14,399 bases of DNA from NCBI GenBank assembly GCA_964613075.1, contig CAZTFV010000033.1, forward strand, positions 1 to 14,399, read 5' to 3'. The notes under the pieces are model-generated. The model had not been told where the DNA came from, ran no database searches, and saw only the letters and a program-made list of their open reading frames with translations. A program made the translations under genes and the position numbers. Numbering within the stretch: position 1 is the stretch's first letter; the number at the start of each line of letters is the position of its first letter. This stretch comes from CAYWEP01 sp964613075. GTDB lineage: Bacteria; Patescibacteriota; Microgenomatia; Levybacterales; UBA12049. Positions 11,735 through 14,399 of this stretch are shown here, in pieces.

Positions 11735-12338
11735 ATTGATTCTGCGCGGATTCGATGCCTTTTTCAAGCGCCGTGGCGAGTGCTTTTGCAGTGCGTTTGA
11801 TAAGCTCTCGTGCCTTTCCCATTTCTCCACGGGCAAATGTCCCCAAAACAAAGTCATCAACGCCGCGCATTTTTTGCCTTGCCACTTCCCCATGGTTGCG
11901 ATTAACGCCAATACCTAAGCGAAAGCGCCAAAATTTATCCGTACCTAACTTCTCCATAATAGACGTGACGCCCTTGTGCCCCGCTGATGCGCCGCCAAAA
12001 CGAATTTTAATTGCCCCCAAGGGAAGATCGAGCTCGTCATTGATAACCCAAATATCCTCAGGCTTTATTTTGTAGAAAGACGCGACAAGGCTGACTGCCA
12101 GACCTGAATTATTCATATACGTTTTGGGTTTCATGAGGATCAGTTTTTCCTCATCGCCGCGTTTGGGTTGCCAGACAGAGTGCACGATAAAGGTTTTCAA
12201 TCGGTCTTCATCCTGCCACGTGGTCTCGTGAACCGGCGTGGTATTTTTTAAAAATTGATCGAGAACCAAAAAGCCGAGGTTGTGACGGGTACTCTCATAC
12301 TTTTCGCCAGGGTTACCTAATCCAACAATTAGCTTCAT
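11721..12338 (-). CDS. pth: Peptidyl-tRNA hydrolase
   Basis: A 205 aa enzyme that frees tRNA from peptidyl-tRNA dropped by stalled ribosomes; essential in most bacteria. The family motifs are complete: GLGNPGEKYESTRHNLGF (6-23) with Asn9 and the catalytic His19, MKPKTYMNNSG with the substrate-binding Asn, and INDELDLPLG with the catalytic Asp. These are followed by RFGGASAGHKGVTSI and FWRFRLGIG, then the C-terminal lid VDDFVLGTF. Length is normal for the family. The ATG at 12338 has no Shine-Dalgarno; a TTGACA lies inside the repeat array upstream. The stop TAG at 11721 leaves 29 bases before the toxin ATG. Confidence 0.97.
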   Translation of the reverse strand: MKLIVGLGNPGEKYESTRHNLGFLVLDQFLKNTTPVHETTWQDEDRLKTFIVHSVWQPKRGDEEKLILMKPKTYMNNSGLAVSLVASFYKIKPEDIWVINDELDLPLGAIKIRFGGASAGHKGVTSIMEKLGTDKFWRFRLGIGVNRNHGEVARQKMRGVDDFVLGTFARGEMGKARELIKRTAKALATALEKGIESAQNQFNTK

Positions 12339-12344
12339 ATAAAA

Positions 12345-12426
12345 GATACTAGGATATTAGGATACTAAGATATTAAGTGTCAAGCAATAATTGCGTAATA
12401 TCTCAATATCTTAATCTCTTAATACC
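12345..12426. repeat. Inverted pair of 8-base repeat arrays
   Basis: Left arm (12345-12376): GATACTAG, GATATTAG, GATACTAA, GATATTAA, a strict 8-base period. Right arm (12396-12426): TAATATCT, CAATATCT, TAATCTCT, TAATACC, the same unit on the other strand. Between them lies GCAATAATTGC (12384-12394), an 11-base palindrome. The right arm runs into the 3' end of the phosphoribosyltransferase gene and supplies its last codons and stop. Confidence 0.88.
12354..12383 (-). promoter_or_regulatory. Possible promoter of pth within the repeat array
   Basis: Minus-strand TTGACA (12383 to 12378), 18 bases, TAATAT (12359 to 12354), with the -10 ending 15 bases before the pth ATG. The -35 is perfect, the -10 matches 4 of 6. 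If real, the repeat itself supplies the promoter. Confidence 0.35.
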
Positions 12427-13040
12427 TTTACCACCTCGTCATCTGTCACCTGAGGAAATTCTTTGTAAAATTCTCCGACAGCGTGGAATTCTCTTTCTAC
12501 CCGCAAAGCAATCACCGTATTAAAATATTCATTTAATTCATCAAGCATTCCTTCTGCTACTACTGGTATAGCCAGAATGACAGCTTTGGCTTTCTGTTGA
12601 CGCAAGTATTTACCTGCACAGAAAGCTGTTGCTCCTGTTGCCACGCCATCATCAACGAGTATAACTTTCTTTCCTTTTACAATGCTTGGCTCTCTTTTAC
12701 CACGAAAAAGCAGTTCTTGATTAAAGCGCTCGTCTTCTTTTTCTACAATTATAGGCCAAAGATCGTCTTTGGACAGATTAAGAACGCTGATTAATGATTT
12801 ATCCAGATATGTGCTGTTGTCCGGCCCTATTGCACCGATGGCTAGCTCAGGGTTGTGGGGGCTGCCTAGTTTTTTAATGACAATGGCATCAAGCGGGAGA
12901 TTGAGTGCTTTGGCCACTTCGGCAGCAACCACTACTCCTCCCCGCGTGATGCCAAGGACAAGATCTGCCTGCTCTTTTTTGAGATCAAGCTTGAGTTTTA
13001 CTCCCAGCAGCTCACCCGCGTGCTTACGATTCTCAAACAT
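12411..13040 (-). CDS. Predicted phosphoribosyltransferase (COG1926-like)
   Basis: A 209 aa type I phosphoribosyltransferase-fold protein. The PRPP-binding loop is VILVDDGVATGAT (126-138), with the two acidic residues Asp130-Asp131; the N-terminal strand and loop VLGITRGGVVVAAEVA (28-43) are also family-typical. LDAIVIKKLGSPHNPELAIGA (50-70) fits the group of predicted phosphoribosyltransferases whose substrate is not established. It lies 6 bases after the stop of the endonuclease Q-like gene, so the two are likely co-transcribed. The last codons (VLRD and stop) are drawn from the 8-base repeat array, suggesting the repeat trimmed or replaced the original end. No Shine-Dalgarno is seen. Confidence 0.9.
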   Translation of the reverse strand: MFENRKHAGELLGVKLKLDLKKEQADLVLGITRGGVVVAAEVAKALNLPLDAIVIKKLGSPHNPELAIGAIGPDNSTYLDKSLISVLNLSKDDLWPIIVEKEDERFNQELLFRGKREPSIVKGKKVILVDDGVATGATAFCAGKYLRQQKAKAVILAIPVVAEGMLDELNEYFNTVIALRVEREFHAVGEFYKEFPQVTDDEVVKVLRD

Positions 13041-13046
13041 ACTACA

Positions 13047-14399
13047 TTAAATATTCAAACTCATCTGCGCTGTGTTCTCATCCGTATCTTTTGCCGGATC
13101 TTTTCCCTCTTGCCAGATTTTTACTTTGCCATACTCACCATCAAATCCCGGCTGGATGACGATATCACCTGTCCGAACTTTACTCACACCCTCGGCGATT
13201 CTGCTGTCTGATGCGTTTGCAATTTCCTCTACCGGTGTTTTTAACAAGACATCAAGCTCAGAACCGCACCTTGTCGTTAATGTCTGAAACATATGCTTTG
13301 CTTTCTGACTTGCAACTGTTGAGCGCATACTCTCGGCAATAATCTCCAAAAGCGGCACAAGCTTGACATACGGCGGGTGATGTTTGGATTTATCTGTATA
13401 CCATTTAAGACCATACTGGTTCGTTTTTGTTTCGGTAATATGCTCCAAAGACGGATCTGCTAATTGTAACAATCTATTCAAAACGCCTTCAGTCAGTTTC
13501 TTATGACACACCGGGCAGACTGTGCCTTTTTCCTTTATCTCTTCTGGCCCAAAGCTAATTCCACAGTTTCTATGTCCTGAGAAATGATATTTCCCCTCTT
13601 CAGGATAGAATTCAATTGTGTATCCAACCCGCAATTTATTACTTTTTCGCATAATCGCAAGCCTTATATCTTCATATGATAATTGGAAATTTGATATTGG
13701 ATATTTGACATTTGATATTCCGTCTTTGGTCACAAAGACGGTCGCCTCCCTTCCCATCTTTGCCGGGCTGTGGGCGTCTGAAAATGAGAGGATGGTTCTA
13801 TTTTTCAATTCTTTTATCTGCCAGTTCATCTCAGGATCGCTTGAGAGTCCCGTCTCAATGCCGTAAATATATTTACCTAGCTCCTCAAAGCTCTCATCAA
13901 GCGAGTCAAAGCCAGATGCTGACCCGTAGATACCAAAATGCGGCGTCCAGACATGGCAGGGGACGAGAAGCGTTCGCTCGTCGATGCTTAGGATAAGCTC
14001 TAAAAGGTTTTTGGAGGACAAACCAATGATTGGCCGTCCATCCGCATTCAGATTACATCCCCGCCTGACCAGTTCTTTACTAATTTTTTCAGCGACCTCA
14101 AAACTTGGCGCAAAGACAAGGTTATGAATTCTTCTCAGCTTCCCTCCCTGGGTATAGATACTCGATATCTCCGTTGATAAAATAAACAGTGTCTCTTTTT
14201 CCTTGTCTACTTGTGACTTAGGACTTATAACTTGGGACTTTAATCCATATATCCCCTCTCCTTTCTCCTCCAGCAGTGCTTGGATTTCTTTAAACCACAA
14301 CGGATGCGTCCAGTCAGAAGCAGTGAGAATATCCAGTCCTTTTTGCTGAGCAAATTTCGCCATTATCGGCAACACCATATCTTGTGAGACAGCCCGGGA
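13047..14399 (-). CDS. Endonuclease Q-like PHP protein, 5' end outside the window
   Basis: The frame is open to the window edge, so the true N-terminus lies beyond it. Seven more residues (SRAVSQD) precede the first internal Met (14378) and fit the PHP-domain start of endonuclease Q. That enzyme cuts DNA 5' of deaminated bases (uracil, hypoxanthine) and abasic sites. Visible blocks are TASDWTHPLWF, LSTEISSIYTQGGKLRRIHNLVFAPS, VPCHVWTPHFGIYGS, and SFSDAHSPAKMGREAT with metal-binding Asp and His. Next comes a zinc-binding GHRNCGISFGPEE plus CPVCHKKLTEGVLNR, then a helix-hairpin-like C-terminus (LLKTPVEEIANAS). Two in-frame insertions come from 7-base repeats: KSQVISPKSQVD near residues 47-58 and ISNVKYPISNFQ near 221-232 (counted from the internal Met). 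Both fall between conserved blocks. An archaeal-type repair enzyme in a bacterium, as known for a few groups. Confidence 0.88.
   Translation of the reverse strand, partial: SRAVSQDMVLPIMAKFAQQKGLDILTASDWTHPLWFKEIQALLEEKGEGIYGLKSQVISPKSQVDKEKETLFILSTEISSIYTQGGKLRRIHNLVFAPSFEVAEKISKELVRRGCNLNADGRPIIGLSSKNLLELILSIDERTLLVPCHVWTPHFGIYGSASGFDSLDESFEELGKYIYGIETGLSSDPEMNWQIKELKNRTILSFSDAHSPAKMGREATVFVTKDGISNVKYPISNFQLSYEDIRLAIMRKSNKLRVGYTIEFYPEEGKYHFSGHRNCGISFGPEEIKEKGTVCPVCHKKLTEGVLNRLLQLADPSLEHITETKTNQYGLKWYTDKSKHHPPYVKLVPLLEIIAESMRSTVASQKAKHMFQTLTTRCGSELDVLLKTPVEEIANASDSRIAEGVSKVRTGDIVIQPGFDGEYGKVKIWQEGKDPAKDTDENTAQMSLNI
13685..13719. repeat. 7-base repeat array inside the endonuclease Q-like gene
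   Basis: Five units: GGAAATT, TGATATT, GGATATT, TGACATT, TGATATT. Three units equal 21 bases, so the array keeps the reading frame in steps of seven codons. It encodes ISNVKYPISNFQ, placed between the SDAHS metal block and the conserved SYEDIRLAI. Confidence 0.88.
14209..14243. repeat. 7-base ACTTNNN array inside the endonuclease Q-like gene
   Basis: ACTTGTG, ACTTAGG, ACTTATA, ACTTGGG, ACTT. The same units make up the intergenic array at 6964-6994. It encodes KSQVISPKSQVD on the minus strand, inserted between the DWTHP region and the STEIS block. Confidence 0.9.

Noticed and set aside
1..14399. tRNA, rRNA, riboswitch or transposase gene
   Set aside because: I looked in the gaps on both strands and saw no cloverleaf, conserved RNA core or transposase-like frame; short or divergent ones could be missed by eye.

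Overview
The window reads as part of a small, streamlined bacterial genome, most likely a Candidate Phyla Radiation (Patescibacteria) lineage close to Microgenomates. This is an inference from three things. The predicted proteins resemble families I associate with that group. Short palindromic repeats are scattered through the DNA and even run in frame through genes, giving peptides such as LPAGRQGG and DPSTSSGQG. Genes are packed with gaps or overlaps of a few bases. There is no rRNA, tRNA, IS element or CRISPR array.

Left part (1-2465, minus strand) is a copper-resistance operon: a CsoR Cu(I)-sensing repressor, a membrane-anchored His-rich protein, a Met-rich CueO-type multicopper oxidase, and the first 18 codons of a DUF5676-like membrane protein. 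Its promoter is a perfect consensus (TTGACA-17 bp-TATAAT), and a perfect CsoR-type palindrome fills the spacer.

Next (2521-5972) are a DsbA-like membrane-anchored oxidoreductase whose two halves are in reversed order (an apparent circular permutation), translationally coupled to a small membrane protein with a CPSC motif. A ZIP metal transporter follows on the minus strand, with a divergent YibE/F-family membrane protein.

Middle (6077-8542) holds an AT-rich orphan gene, acylphosphatase, an alkyltransferase-like protein with no catalytic Cys, and two unrecognised genes (92 aa, and a 244 aa basic protein). Dispersed repeats separate them.

Right part (8582-14399, minus strand) holds a 676 aa protein that looks like a helical-repeat region fused to a clan CD (caspase-like) cysteine peptidase fold, with a coupled 110 aa helical protein. 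Beyond it are a HigB/HigA-type toxin-antitoxin pair with a palindromic operator, peptidyl-tRNA hydrolase, a predicted phosphoribosyltransferase, and an endonuclease Q-like PHP protein cut by the window edge.

Two genome-wide habits show through. Genes at the head of transcripts have good -10 boxes only about 6-17 bases before the ATG and mostly lack Shine-Dalgarno sequences (leaderless or nearly so), while several operon-internal genes have them. Arrays of 7- or 8-base units sit between genes as inverted pairs and inside the endoQ-like gene in frame. The strongest candidates for something undescribed are the permuted DsbA and the helical-repeat/caspase-like gene cluster.
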